From positions 1-64,000 of the forward strand of contig NZ_AQQZ01000005.1 of NCBI RefSeq assembly GCF_001205715.1: 64,000 nt of DNA. The letters run 5' to 3'. The notes under the pieces are model-generated. The model was given only the letters and a program-made list of their open reading frames with translations. It was not told where the DNA came from and searched no databases. The position numbers and the translations under genes are program-made. Within the stretch, counting starts at the first letter, position 1. Every line of letters starts with the position of its first letter. Positions 29,330 through 39,218 of this stretch are shown here, in pieces. This DNA comes from Pseudaestuariivita atlantica. GTDB lineage: Bacteria > Pseudomonadota > Alphaproteobacteria > Rhodobacterales > Rhodobacteraceae.

Positions 29330-30466
29330 TCAGGCGTCTTCGAACCGGTCAAGCGCGATGCAGATGTCGTGGACCACGCCATCGGGGCGCCAATCGCTGT
29401 CGAGCCGCCCGCCCAACCCGCCTTCGACCGAAACGCGGATCAGTTTCGATCCGAACCCCGACGGGGAGGGTGACGAGACGATGGCCGGGCCGCAGCGTTC
29501 CGTCCAGCGCAGGCGCACCGTGTCACCGTCGCGCTGCCACGATACCTCGACCCTGCCGCCCTGCGTGGCCAGCGCCCCGTATTTCGCCGCGTTGGTCGCC
29601 AGTTCGTGCACCACCAGCGAAAGATCTGTCGTGGCCTCCGGTTTCAGGCGCAACTCCGGACCCGCGACCGACAACTGGTCGTCGATCCGGGTCACGTGCG
29701 GCTCGACCAGGCGGTGCAGGATATCGGACAACCCGCTTGAAACAAGGGCGACCGGCGCATCGACCACGTCGGGCCGGATCAGGTCATGCGCCTTGGCCAG
29801 CGCCGAGATCCGCCCGCGCAGCGCGGTCTCCATGTCGGACGGCGTCGCCGCCTGCCGCGCCGTCATCGCGATCATGCCGCCGATGATGGTGAACAGGTTG
29901 CCGACCCTGTGGTTGAGTTCACGGTTGAGCAACCGGCTCTTGGACACTGCCTGCCGCAAGTTGATTTCGGTCTCGACCGTTGCCGCGATGTCGCGCAGGG
30001 CCTGCAGATCGCTTTCAGTCCATTCGCGGGGCCGGGAATCGATCGCGCAGAACGACCCGATCGCGTGCCCTTTCACGTGCAGCGGGACGCCGAGGTAAGC
30101 GATCACTTCGAGATCGCGAATGGCAAGGTTGTCGCGCAGGATCACGTCCTCGCGCGCATCCTGCACGACCAGTTCCGCATCCTGCGTCACGACGTGCTGG
30201 CAGAAGGAATGGGTCAGCGGCGTCCCCTGCGCCGTGGCAAAAGGCTCCGGAAGGCCGGAATGTGCCTTGAAGAACTGACGCTGGTCGTCCACCAGCGAAA
30301 TCAGGGCCACAGGCGCGTCGATGATGGCACGGGCAAGGCGGACCGCGCGGTCGAACGCCTCTTCCGGCAGGGTATCAAGAAGCCCCGTCTGCCGAAGCGC
30401 TGCAAGACGGCCGACATCATCCAGTCTGGTGGGCGAGGCAACCTGTGTCCGCGAGTGAGTCGTCAT
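29330..30466 (-). CDS. GAF-domain HWE/HisKA_2 sensor histidine kinase
   Basis: A 378-residue soluble kinase: GAF domain about 32-172 (IIDAPVALISLVDDQRQFFKA, GVPLHVKGHAIGSFCAID) and a HisKA_2/HWE kinase core with ELNHRVGNLFTIIGG (His186) and HELATNAAKYGAL. HWE kinases of this kind often feed the general stress response regulator PhyR, and phyR is in this window at 58331. That link is inference. The start at 30466 was preferred because the 88 codons upstream have no domain character. Confidence 0.85.
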   Translation of the reverse strand: MTTHSRTQVASPTRLDDVGRLAALRQTGLLDTLPEEAFDRAVRLARAIIDAPVALISLVDDQRQFFKAHSGLPEPFATAQGTPLTHSFCQHVVTQDAELVVQDAREDVILRDNLAIRDLEVIAYLGVPLHVKGHAIGSFCAIDSRPREWTESDLQALRDIAATVETEINLRQAVSKSRLLNRELNHRVGNLFTIIGGMIAMTARQAATPSDMETALRGRISALAKAHDLIRPDVVDAPVALVSSGLSDILHRLVEPHVTRIDDQLSVAGPELRLKPEATTDLSLVVHELATNAAKYGALATQGGRVEVSWQRDGDTVRLRWTERCGPAIVSSPSPSGFGSKLIRVSVEGGLGGRLDSDWRPDGVVHDICIALDRFEDA

Positions 30467-30678
30467 GGCGGCGTCGTGAGCCTTTGGATGCAGCAAGTTG
30501 CCCAAGATATGCGTCGATTTGGTGATTTGCCAAGCCGCCTTATTCCGAACCGTGCAAGCAGTGGATGCTATTTCTCCGCTTCTCAGCAGCTTAGCGGATT
30601 TGCGCTGATTTGCGCCGGTCGCCCCCTTCAAACCGCTGTGGCGCACCGATATAAGGCCGCGTGGTCCACGCCCCCTGA

Positions 30679-31767
<1,089 letters not shown>

Positions 31768-31788
31768 ATCCTTTGCAGAAAGGGATGA

Positions 31789-32721
31789 ATGGCGAGAGAT
31801 GCGCGCAATTCGCAGGAATTTGGCGGCCCGCTGAAACGGCTTCTGGCGGGGGTGGTGATCCTGTGCCTTCTGGCACTGTTTCTGGTCTGGCGCATCGACA
31901 GTCCGCGCGTTGAACGCTTCCGCGCGGCGGTGATCGACCATGTCATGCCGGGGTTCGGCTGGGCGATGGTCCCGGTGACGGCAACGGTGAACCTCGTGCG
32001 CGACGTGCAATCCTACCAGCGGCTGGCCGAACAGAACCGCGAGCTGCGCCGCGAATTGCAGCAGATGAAATCGTGGAAAGAGGCCGCGCTGCAGCTTGAA
32101 CAGGAAAACGCGCGCCTGCTTGACCTGAACAACGTGCGGCTCGACCCGCGCCTGACCTATGTGACCGGCGTGGTGCTTGCCGACAGCGGGTCTCCCTTCC
32201 GGCAGACGGTGCTTCTGAACATCGGGGCGCGCGACGGCATCCGCGATGGATGGGCCGCGATGGACGGGCTGGGGCTGGTGGGCCGCATCTCGGGCGTGGG
32301 GCAGTCGACGGCGCGGGTGATCCTGCTGACCGACGGGTCGAGCCGGGTGCCCAGCACGATCCAGCCCTCGGGCCAGAAGGCGCTGGTGGTCGGCGACAAC
32401 CAGGTCGCGCCGCCCATCGACTTCATCGAGAACCCCGACCAGGTCCGCCCCGGCGACCGGGTGGTGACCAGCGGCGACGGCGGCGTGTTTCCTCCGGGGC
32501 TGTTGCTGGGCGAGGTGGTGATCGACTCGGGCGGGCGGATGCGTGTGCGTCTTGCCGCCGATTACGAGCGTCTCGAATTCCTGCGCGTCCTGCGCGACCA
32601 CGGGCTGGGAGAGCGGCCCGCCGCCGCGGCCCTGATCCGGCCCGAAACGCTGCCCGAAGGCCCCGACGCGCCGCTGCGCCCTGCCCGGCCCACCACGACA
32701 ACCGGAGGCGGCAATGGCTGA
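31789..32721 (+). CDS. mreC: Rod-shape protein MreC
   Basis: A 310-residue bitopic protein: a TM segment near residues 22-41, a coiled coil (about 75-110, LAEQNRELRRELQQMKSW), then two beta-barrel lobes ending near ERLEFLRVLRD. MreC bridges MreB and MreD to PBP2 in the periplasm. The Pro- and Thr-rich tail is dispensable-looking. It starts 21 bases after mreB and overlaps mreD by 8 bases. Confidence 0.92.
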   Translation: MARDARNSQEFGGPLKRLLAGVVILCLLALFLVWRIDSPRVERFRAAVIDHVMPGFGWAMVPVTATVNLVRDVQSYQRLAEQNRELRRELQQMKSWKEAALQLEQENARLLDLNNVRLDPRLTYVTGVVLADSGSPFRQTVLLNIGARDGIRDGWAAMDGLGLVGRISGVGQSTARVILLTDGSSRVPSTIQPSGQKALVVGDNQVAPPIDFIENPDQVRPGDRVVTSGDGGVFPPGLLLGEVVIDSGGRMRVRLAADYERLEFLRVLRDHGLGERPAAAALIRPETLPEGPDAPLRPARPTTTTGGGNG

Positions 32722-33256
32722 GTTCGGAGCTTCCGGCCGGGTCTGGACGATGCGGATGCTGTTCGTGGCGCTGTCCGCCCTGATCCTGTTTCTGCAGCTT
32801 ATCCCGCTGGAAACCCAGCCGGGCCGGTGGCCGGGGCCTGACCTGCTGGTCGCGCTTGTCTTCGTCTGGGCTCTGCGGCGGCCTTCTTACGTGCCCTTCT
32901 TCCTCGTGGCGGGGGTCTTCCTGCTGGTTGACCTGCTGCTTCAGCGGCCTCCGGGGCTTTGGGCCGCGCTGGTCGTGCTGGCGGTGGAATGGCTGAAGGG
33001 GCGCGCCCGGCAGATGCGCGAGGTTCCGTGGACCATCGAATGGATGACCGCGATCACGGCACTTGTTACCATTACGGTCATCTACCGGCTGGTGCTGCTG
33101 GTGCTGTTCGTGCCGCTGCCCTCGCTCGCGCTCACGCTGATCCAGATGATCTTCACCGCCGCGTCCATCCCGGTGATGATGCTGTTCTCCCGCTACGGGC
33201 TGGGCGTGCACCGCGCCGCGCTGGGAGAGGTCGACAAGCTGGGGCGCAGGATATGA
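32714..33256 (+). CDS. mreD: Rod-shape protein MreD
   Basis: A 180-residue integral membrane protein with about five hydrophobic segments, low in recognisable motifs as usual for MreD. Identification rests on size, hydrophobic profile and its place between mreC and mrdA with overlaps at both ends (8 bases with mreC, 4 with mrdA). It completes the MreBCD scaffold of the elongasome. Confidence 0.88.
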   Translation: MAEFGASGRVWTMRMLFVALSALILFLQLIPLETQPGRWPGPDLLVALVFVWALRRPSYVPFFLVAGVFLLVDLLLQRPPGLWAALVVLAVEWLKGRARQMREVPWTIEWMTAITALVTITVIYRLVLLVLFVPLPSLALTLIQMIFTAASIPVMMLFSRYGLGVHRAALGEVDKLGRRI

Positions 33257-35196
33257 GACGCTCACCCCGCGATACCGCCATCTCCGCCCGGCGCATCTCG
33301 CGCCGCGGGCTGATCCTTGGCGGGGCGCAGCTTGCCTTCATGGGCGTGCTTGGCGCGCGCATGCGCAAGATGCAGGTGGAGGAGGCCGACGCCTTCCGCC
33401 TTCTGGCCGACGAGAACCGCATCAACATCCGCCTGATCCCGCCCGCTCGCGGCCAGATCTTCGACCGCAACGGCGTGGTCATCGCCGACAACGAGCCGTC
33501 CTACCGGATCGTCATGGTGCGGGAGGACGTGCCCGATGTCGAAGCCATGCTCGACACGCTGTCGGGCATCCTTCCGCTGTCGGACGAAGACCGCGAACGC
33601 GCGCTCAAGGCATCGCGCGCGACGCCGCTTCTGCCCGTCACGATCGTCGACCGGGTGACGTGGGACGATGTGAGCCGTGTCGCCGTCAACGCCCCGGCGC
33701 TTCCCGGCGTCGCGCCCGAAGTGGGGCTAAGCCGCATCTACCCGCTCGGCCCCGAATTCGCGCATGTCGCGGGCTATGTCGGTCCGGTTTCCGACCGCGA
33801 CCTCGCCCGGTACGAGGACCCTCCGCCGCTTTTGCGTATCCCCCGCTTCCAGGTCGGCAAGGTCGGCGTCGAGGCGCAGCTTGAATCGGTCCTGCGCGGC
33901 GTCGCCGGGACCAAGCGTGTCGAGGTCAACAATACCGGCCGCGTCATGCGCGAGCTTGACCGGACCGAGGGCACGCCCGGCGCCGACCTGCAACTGACGG
34001 TCGACCACCAGTTGCAATCCTACGTTCAGGCCCGGCTGGGCGAGGAAAGCGCCAGCGCCGTCGTGATCGATTGCGAAACCGGCGACCTGCTCGCCATCGC
34101 GTCGTCCCCGACCTACGACCCCAACAAGTTCGTCGAGGGCATCTCGGTTGCGGATTACGGCGCCCTGCGCGACAACGATCGCCGCCCGCTTGCCTCGAAA
34201 ACCGTGCAGGACACCTATCCCCCCGGTTCGACCTTCAAGATGGCAACCCTTCTGGCGGGCCTCGAAGCCGGGCTGGTCGGCCCGAACGACACGGTCAAGT
34301 GCAACGGGTTCCTCGAAATCTCGGGGCGCAAGTTCCACTGCTGGAAACGCGCGGGTCATGGCAATGTCGATCTCGAACGGTCACTGAAGGAAAGCTGCGA
34401 CGTCTACTATTACGACCTCGCGCTGAAAGTCGGGATCGAGCGGATCACCGCCATGGCACGGCGACTGGGGCTTGGAGAACGGCACGGCGTCCCCATGTCG
34501 GCGGAATCCGCGGGCGTCGCCCCGACACGGGAATGGAAACGGTCGCGGTTCGGCAAGGACTGGGTGATCGGTGACAGCGTGAACGCCTCCATCGGGCAGG
34601 GCTTCGTCGCCACCACGCCCCTGCAGCTTGCGGTGATGACCGCGCGGATCGCCACCGGCCGCGCCGTGTCGCCCCGGCTGGTGAAAACCGTGGACGGGGC
34701 CGAACAGCCAACCGGCGCCGGCGCGCCGCTGGATCTGAACGAAAACCACCTCCGGCTGGTGCGCAAGGCGATGTACGCGGTCTCGAACGACCGTCGCGGC
34801 ACCGCCTACGGCAGCCGCGTGATCGCCGACGGATTGCGCATTGCGGGCAAGACCGGCACCAGCCAGGTCCGCAACATCACCGCCGAGGAACGCCGCCGCG
34901 GGGTGACCCGCAACGAGGACCTGCCGTGGGAGCGCCGCGACCACGCGCTGTTCGTCAACTACGCCCCGGCCGACGCGCCCAAGATCGCCGTTTCGGTGGT
35001 CGTCGAACATGGCGGTGGCGGATCGACCTCTGCCGCGCCCATCGCGCGGGATATCACGCTGCAGGCCCTTTACGGCGAGGACCCGCCGCTTGACGCCTAC
35101 CCGACGAAGGACCGCGAAAAGATCAGGCGGCAACAGGCGGAACTGAAAAAGCTGCGCCGCGATAGCGAACGCCCAGGATCGGGGAACCGCGCATGA
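33253..35196 (+). CDS. mrdA: Penicillin-binding protein 2 (elongation transpeptidase)
   Basis: A class B PBP of 647 residues. There is an N-terminal membrane anchor (about 19-36), a dimerisation domain starting RLIPPARGQIFDRNG, and a transpeptidase domain with SxxK as Ser326-Thr-Phe-Lys329, SxN variant Ser381-Cys-Asp383 and KTGTS in the C-terminal third. It cross-links peptidoglycan for cell elongation with RodA. The start at 33253 overlaps the mreD stop as ATGA. Confidence 0.95.
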   Translation: MRRSPRDTAISARRISRRGLILGGAQLAFMGVLGARMRKMQVEEADAFRLLADENRINIRLIPPARGQIFDRNGVVIADNEPSYRIVMVREDVPDVEAMLDTLSGILPLSDEDRERALKASRATPLLPVTIVDRVTWDDVSRVAVNAPALPGVAPEVGLSRIYPLGPEFAHVAGYVGPVSDRDLARYEDPPPLLRIPRFQVGKVGVEAQLESVLRGVAGTKRVEVNNTGRVMRELDRTEGTPGADLQLTVDHQLQSYVQARLGEESASAVVIDCETGDLLAIASSPTYDPNKFVEGISVADYGALRDNDRRPLASKTVQDTYPPGSTFKMATLLAGLEAGLVGPNDTVKCNGFLEISGRKFHCWKRAGHGNVDLERSLKESCDVYYYDLALKVGIERITAMARRLGLGERHGVPMSAESAGVAPTREWKRSRFGKDWVIGDSVNASIGQGFVATTPLQLAVMTARIATGRAVSPRLVKTVDGAEQPTGAGAPLDLNENHLRLVRKAMYAVSNDRRGTAYGSRVIADGLRIAGKTGTSQVRNITAEERRRGVTRNEDLPWERRDHALFVNYAPADAPKIAVSVVVEHGGGGSTSAAPIARDITLQALYGEDPPLDAYPTKDREKIRRQQAELKKLRRDSERPGSGNRA

Positions 35197-36332
35197 GCTA
35201 TCTTGAATACTCCGTCAAATACGTCCCGTCCGGCCTGCGGAAGGTGCTTTACCTCAACTGGCCGCTGGCCTTCTTGATCGTTGCCGTCGCCTGCATCGGG
35301 TTCCTGATGCTCTACTCGGTCGCCGGTGGCTCCTACTCGCCCTGGGCCGACACTCAGATCAAGCGGTTCGCGGTGGGTTTCGTCCTGATGCTGGTGATCG
35401 CCATGGTGCCCATCTGGTTCTGGCGCAACATGGCGCTTCTGGCCTACGCGGGCACCGTGCTCCTGCTGGTCGCCGTCGAATTCACCGGCGCGACCGGTGG
35501 CGGCGCACAGCGCTGGATCGACCTTGGCTTCATGCGCCTGCAACCGTCGGAAGCCATGAAGATCGCGCTCGTCCTGCTCTTGGCCGCATATTACGACTGG
35601 CTCCCGATCCAGAAAACATCACGCCCGTTCTGGGTGCTTCTGCCGATCGTCATCATTCTTGTCCCGACGGCGCTCGTTCTCAGCCAACCGGATCTCGGCA
35701 CCGCGGTCCTGCTTTTGACAGCAGGGGGCATCATGATGTTTCTCGCCGGCGTGCACTGGGCCTATTTCGCAACCGTCCTTGCAGGCATCGGCGGTCTCGT
35801 CACCGCGGTCTTCCTTAGCCGCGGCACAGACTGGCAACTCCTGAAGGACTACCAGTACCGCCGGATCGACACCTTCCTCGACCCCTCGTCCGACCCGCTG
35901 GGTGCAGGGTACCACATCACGCAATCCAAGATCGCTCTCGGATCGGGAGGCTGGGGAGGCCGCGGCTTCATGCAGGGCACGCAATCGCGCCTGAACTTCC
36001 TGCCGGAAAAGCATACCGATTTCATCTTCACCACCCTCGCCGAGGAATTCGGCTTCCTCGGTGCCATATCCCTGCTCGTGCTTTACGGCCTGATCATCGT
36101 GTTCTGCATCACCTCGGCCCTGTCGAACCGCGACCGGTTCTCTTCGCTGCTGATCCTTGGCGTCGCGACGACGTTCTTCCTGTTCTTCGCCGTGAACATG
36201 TCGATGGTCATGGGACTTGCACCGGTTGTCGGTGTCCCGCTCCCGCTCGTCAGCTATGGCGGATCGGCCATGCTGATCCTGCTGATCGGCTTCGGGCTCG
36301 TGCAGTCCGCCCATGTCCACCGCCTGCGATAG
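35193..36332 (+). CDS. rodA: Peptidoglycan glycosyltransferase RodA
   Basis: A 379-residue SEDS-family polymerase with about ten TM segments. Family signatures include FVLMLVIAMVP, GGAQRWIDLGFMRLQPSEAMKIALVL, FLPEKHTDFIFTTLAEEFGFLGA and VPLPLVSYGGSAM. It polymerises lipid II into glycan strands in complex with PBP2, encoded just upstream with a 4-base ATGA overlap. It is the last gene of the morphogenetic operon proper. Confidence 0.95.
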   Translation: MSYLEYSVKYVPSGLRKVLYLNWPLAFLIVAVACIGFLMLYSVAGGSYSPWADTQIKRFAVGFVLMLVIAMVPIWFWRNMALLAYAGTVLLLVAVEFTGATGGGAQRWIDLGFMRLQPSEAMKIALVLLLAAYYDWLPIQKTSRPFWVLLPIVIILVPTALVLSQPDLGTAVLLLTAGGIMMFLAGVHWAYFATVLAGIGGLVTAVFLSRGTDWQLLKDYQYRRIDTFLDPSSDPLGAGYHITQSKIALGSGGWGGRGFMQGTQSRLNFLPEKHTDFIFTTLAEEFGFLGAISLLVLYGLIIVFCITSALSNRDRFSSLLILGVATTFFLFFAVNMSMVMGLAPVVGVPLPLVSYGGSAMLILLIGFGLVQSAHVHRLR

Positions 36333-36344
36333 ACCTGACCCCAG

Positions 36345-37289
36345 ATGATACAGATCCAGTTTGCCGCCCGCTCCCTGCGCTGGGCCGAATACGAGGCACC
36401 CTTGCGCGCCGCCCTTGATGCCCATGGCCTCGACTACCGGATGGAGAACTACACGCAGGACGCGTCTCTTCCGCCCGAGAGCGTCGACTACATCGTCTAC
36501 GCTCCCAACTCCCACCTGCAGGACTTCACCGCCTACACGCGGTGCAAGGCCGTGCTGAACCTCTGGGCCGGCGTCGAAGGGATCACCGGCAACCGGACCC
36601 TCACGCAGCCGCTGGCGCGGATGGTCGACCACGGGTTGACACAGGGCATGGTCGAATGGGTCGTGGGGCATGCCATGCGCCTGCACCTCGGCATGGACAT
36701 CCACCTCAACGGGCAGGACGGCATCTGGCGCCGCCACGTCCCTCCGCTCGCCGAAGACCGCCCGGTGACGATCCTCGGCCTCGGCGCCCTCGGCACCGCC
36801 TGCGGCACCGCGCTCGCCCAACTGGGCTTCCCGGTCCGGGGATGGAGCCGCTCGCCGAAAGACGTGCCCGGCATCACCTGCCTCTCCGGCCCCGACGGCC
36901 TCGCCCAGGCGCTCGCCGGTGCCGGGATCGTCGTGCTTCTCCTGCCTTTGACCGACGCCACCGAAAACACGCTCAACGCCGCAACCCTGCAACACCTCGC
37001 ACCGGGCGCCTTCGTCCTGAACCCCGGCCGCGGCCCGCTGATCGACGACACCGCTTTGCTTGCCGCGCTGGACGCCGGCGGCGTCGCCCAAGCCACGCTC
37101 GATGTCTTCCGCGAAGAACCCCTGCCCCCCGATCACCCCTACTGGGCGCATCCAAACGTCACCGTCACCCCCCACATCGCCTCCGAAACCCGCGCCTCCT
37201 CCGCCGCGAAGGTCATCGCCGAAAACATCCGGCGCGGCGAAGCGGGCGAGCCGTTCCTCCACCTCGTGAACCGAGACGCCGGATACTGA
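36345..37289 (+). CDS. Glyoxylate/hydroxypyruvate reductase A-like protein
   Basis: A 314-residue D-isomer-specific 2-hydroxyacid dehydrogenase: NAD(P) loop ILGLGALGTACGTAL, the LLLPLTDATENTLNAATL helix, NPGRGPLIDDTALLAALD with catalytic Arg region, and HPYWAHPNVTVTPHIAS with the catalytic His. It resembles GhrA, reducing glyoxylate and hydroxypyruvate. It starts 12 bases after rodA, so it may ride on the mre transcript, with no functional link evident. Confidence 0.85.
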   Translation: MIQIQFAARSLRWAEYEAPLRAALDAHGLDYRMENYTQDASLPPESVDYIVYAPNSHLQDFTAYTRCKAVLNLWAGVEGITGNRTLTQPLARMVDHGLTQGMVEWVVGHAMRLHLGMDIHLNGQDGIWRRHVPPLAEDRPVTILGLGALGTACGTALAQLGFPVRGWSRSPKDVPGITCLSGPDGLAQALAGAGIVVLLLPLTDATENTLNAATLQHLAPGAFVLNPGRGPLIDDTALLAALDAGGVAQATLDVFREEPLPPDHPYWAHPNVTVTPHIASETRASSAAKVIAENIRRGEAGEPFLHLVNRDAGY

Positions 37290-37291
37290 CC

Positions 37292-37337
37292 CTTCGGCAT
37301 CTTCTTCTCTTTGAAAATATGTCCGCCGGAGGCTCCC
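37292..37337 (-). repeat. Rhodobacteraceae-type intergenic motif
   Basis: On the minus strand the stretch reads CCTCCGGCGG, then ACATATTTTCAAAGAG, then AAGAAGATG. From memory this pattern, CCTCCGGCGG followed by an A/T block and a purine-rich block, recurs in intergenic regions of many Rhodobacteraceae genomes. No gene fits in the 122-base convergent gap where it lies, between the reductase and SseB genes. Recognition is from recall and no second copy was found in this window. Confidence 0.35.
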
Positions 37338-37411
37338 GCCCCCGCCCACCGCGCCACCATCGGCAGCGGCGCGCGCCCAGCGAGGCGGGCACGCAAGGGC
37401 CCGACGAGCGG

Positions 37412-38197
37412 TCAGCGCAATTTCGGCGGCGCGTCCGGATCCATGCCCGGCGCCGACGGGCCCACGGCGTGCGGGTCTTCCACCGGCACGTCGAACCGCA
37501 ACCCGACGTCCGAGATCGGCCCCAGCGCCATGTCGCGCGCATCGAAGAAGGCCACGTCCAAGGCGACCGGCTCGGGGGAGAAGGCCACAACCTCGGTCAC
37601 GGCCTGCGCCAGCGCCGCCTCGGCCTCCGGAACCGCCCCGACCACGGCCAGCATCAGCCCGCTGCGCCCGTCGTCATAGTCCGCCCCCACAAGATAGGCC
37701 CTGTGCGCCCGCCCGACGAACGAGGCAACGCGGCGGTCGAGCGTAAGCAGCAACGCGTCCGACACGTCCTTCGGCGGGGTCACCCGGCTGACGCGCCCTT
37801 CGCCCGCCTCGGCCTCCTGCGCGACCGTTTCGGCCAGCCAATCGACCACGTCGGCCGGCAACAGCACCGATGACGGCGCCACATCCGGGTTCAGCGCAAT
37901 CCCGATGTCCTGGTCGTGGAAAAGCTGCGTCAGGACCCGCCCCGACAGCGCGACCAGCGGCGCGACCTCGCCCGCGAATTCCGCCAGCCGTTCCTCCCGG
38001 TCGAACACGAGCGCGAAGGTCATCCCCTCGTGCTGCACCAGCTGCGGCTCGATCCGGTCGCCCTCGGCCTCCCTCTCCAGAAGAACGAACAGTTCCGACG
38101 CCACGAGCCGGGCGAAGAACCCCATCCGCGCGGCCTCGTCGCCTTCGTTCGCTGCCATGATCGCATGCGCCTCGTCGAGCGGCGTCAGATCAGCCAT
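37412..38197 (-). CDS. SseB-family protein
   Basis: A 261-residue soluble protein. Its N-terminal half (TPLDEAHAIMAANEGDEAARMGFFARLVASELFVLLE, then FALVFDREERLAEFAG) matches the SseB N-terminal domain, named for an enterobacterial protein of uncertain role. The C-terminal half resembles the SseB_C beta-sheet. In this context it may act with the neighbouring glycosylase, whose gene overlaps it by 8 bases. Function unknown. Confidence 0.8.
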   Translation of the reverse strand: MADLTPLDEAHAIMAANEGDEAARMGFFARLVASELFVLLEREAEGDRIEPQLVQHEGMTFALVFDREERLAEFAGEVAPLVALSGRVLTQLFHDQDIGIALNPDVAPSSVLLPADVVDWLAETVAQEAEAGEGRVSRVTPPKDVSDALLLTLDRRVASFVGRAHRAYLVGADYDDGRSGLMLAVVGAVPEAEAALAQAVTEVVAFSPEPVALDVAFFDARDMALGPISDVGLRFDVPVEDPHAVGPSAPGMDPDAPPKLR

Positions 38198-38777
38198 CCA
38201 ATACCTCCTTCACCCGCCGCCTCAGCGCGGGCAGCACCTCTTCCGCAAACCACGGGTTCTTCCGGATCCACGCGGTATTGCGCCAACTGGGATGCGGCAG
38301 GACGAAGGTCGCGGGCGCGTGCTCGCGCCAGTTTGCGACCGTTTCGGTCACACCGCGCCGCGACCCGAGATGCCAGCGCTGGGCATAGGCCCCGATCAGA
38401 AGCGTCAGCTTCACATCGCCCAGCGCGTCGAGCAACCGCGCGCGCCACGTCCGCGCGCAGACCGGCGGCGGCGGCAGGTCGCTACCCTTGGCATCGTAGC
38501 CGGGAAAACAGAACGCCATGGGCAGGATGGCGATGCGGCGCGTGTCATAGAACGTCGCCTCGTCCACGCCCATCCATTCGCGCAACCTGTCACCCGACGG
38601 GTCGGTGAACGGCTTGCCGGACTGGTGCACGCGCAGACCCGGCGCCTGCCCCGCGACAAGGATCCGCGCCGAACCGCCAACCCAGGCCACCGGGCGCGGC
38701 GCATGGGCCGTTTCCGTCGCGGCGAACCGATCCGCACACAGGCGGCAGGCGCGCAGGTCTGTCAGCAGGGCATCCAT
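38190..38777 (-). CDS. Uracil-DNA glycosylase-superfamily protein with four conserved-looking Cys
   Basis: A 195-residue protein of the UDG fold: VAGQAPGLRVHQSGKPFTDPSG (motif 1 region, water-activating area) and LPHPSWRNTAWIRKNP (motif 2 HPS). Cys11, Cys14, Cys90 and Cys107 are spaced like the 4Fe-4S ligands of family 4 and UdgX-like enzymes. That predicts an iron-sulfur glycosylase for uracil or related lesions. Its gene overlaps the SseB gene by 8 bases, so the two are cotranscribed. Confidence 0.8.
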   Translation of the reverse strand: MDALLTDLRACRLCADRFAATETAHAPRPVAWVGGSARILVAGQAPGLRVHQSGKPFTDPSGDRLREWMGVDEATFYDTRRIAILPMAFCFPGYDAKGSDLPPPPVCARTWRARLLDALGDVKLTLLIGAYAQRWHLGSRRGVTETVANWREHAPATFVLPHPSWRNTAWIRKNPWFAEEVLPALRRRVKEVLDG

Positions 38778-38820
38778 CCCGCGCAGCTAGCGCGCCGGGA
38801 CCCGGACCGCAATGGCGAAC

Positions 38821-38881
38821 ATTTCGAAATTCTTCGAAATGACTTGCGACACATCACTCATTTCTATATTTCTAGAAATAT
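38821..38881. promoter_or_regulatory. Two palindromic operators upstream of the arsR-type gene
   Basis: ATTTCGAA-ATTC-TTCGAAAT (38821-38840) is a perfect inverted repeat. ATATTTCTAGAAATAT (38866-38881) is a second perfect palindrome that covers the first two bases of the ATG at 38880. A weak promoter lies between them (TTGCGA 38844-38849, TATATT or TATTTC after 15-17 bases). The arrangement fits autorepression by the ArsR protein encoded next. Confidence 0.75.
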
Positions 38882-39218
38882 GAAAAAGGAATCGTTTCAG
38901 AACATGTCGCTCGAAGTCGCCGCATCGACCTTCGCGGCCCTTGGCTCCGAACAGCGCCTGTCGGTGCTTCTGACGCTGGTACGCGCCGGGCCCGACGGGC
39001 TGACCATCGGCGAACTCGGCCAGCGGTCGGGCGTGACCGGGTCCACCCTGACGCACCATGTGAAGCTTCTGGCGCAGGCCGGGCTTGTCACCCAGCAGCG
39101 GCAGGGCCGGTCCATCATCTGCGCCGCGGTTGCCTATGACACGGTGCAGGCCCTGTCCGATTACCTCCTCAACTCGTGCTGCGCCGACGCGGCGGAAACG
39201 GATCACTCGCATGGCTGA
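38880..39218 (+). CDS. ArsR-family metalloregulator
   Basis: A 112-residue winged-helix repressor: STFAALGSEQRLSVLLTLVRAGPDGLTIGELGQRSGVTGSTLTHHVKLL is the ArsR HTH. The alpha3 ELCVCDL metal site of classical ArsR is missing, but Cys100-Cys101 and a C-terminal HSHG could bind As(III) or another thiophile. The start at 38880 would be nearly leaderless; ATG 38904 is the alternative, with AGGA upstream. It overlaps the permease gene by 8 bases. Confidence 0.88.
   Translation: MKKESFQNMSLEVAASTFAALGSEQRLSVLLTLVRAGPDGLTIGELGQRSGVTGSTLTHHVKLLAQAGLVTQQRQGRSIICAAVAYDTVQALSDYLLNSCCADAAETDHSHG

Noticed and set aside
35619-37349. 576-codon open frame on the minus strand, antisense to rodA and the reductase gene
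   Set aside because: Low-complexity Gly/Arg/Asp translation without any motif; both plus-strand genes are certain.
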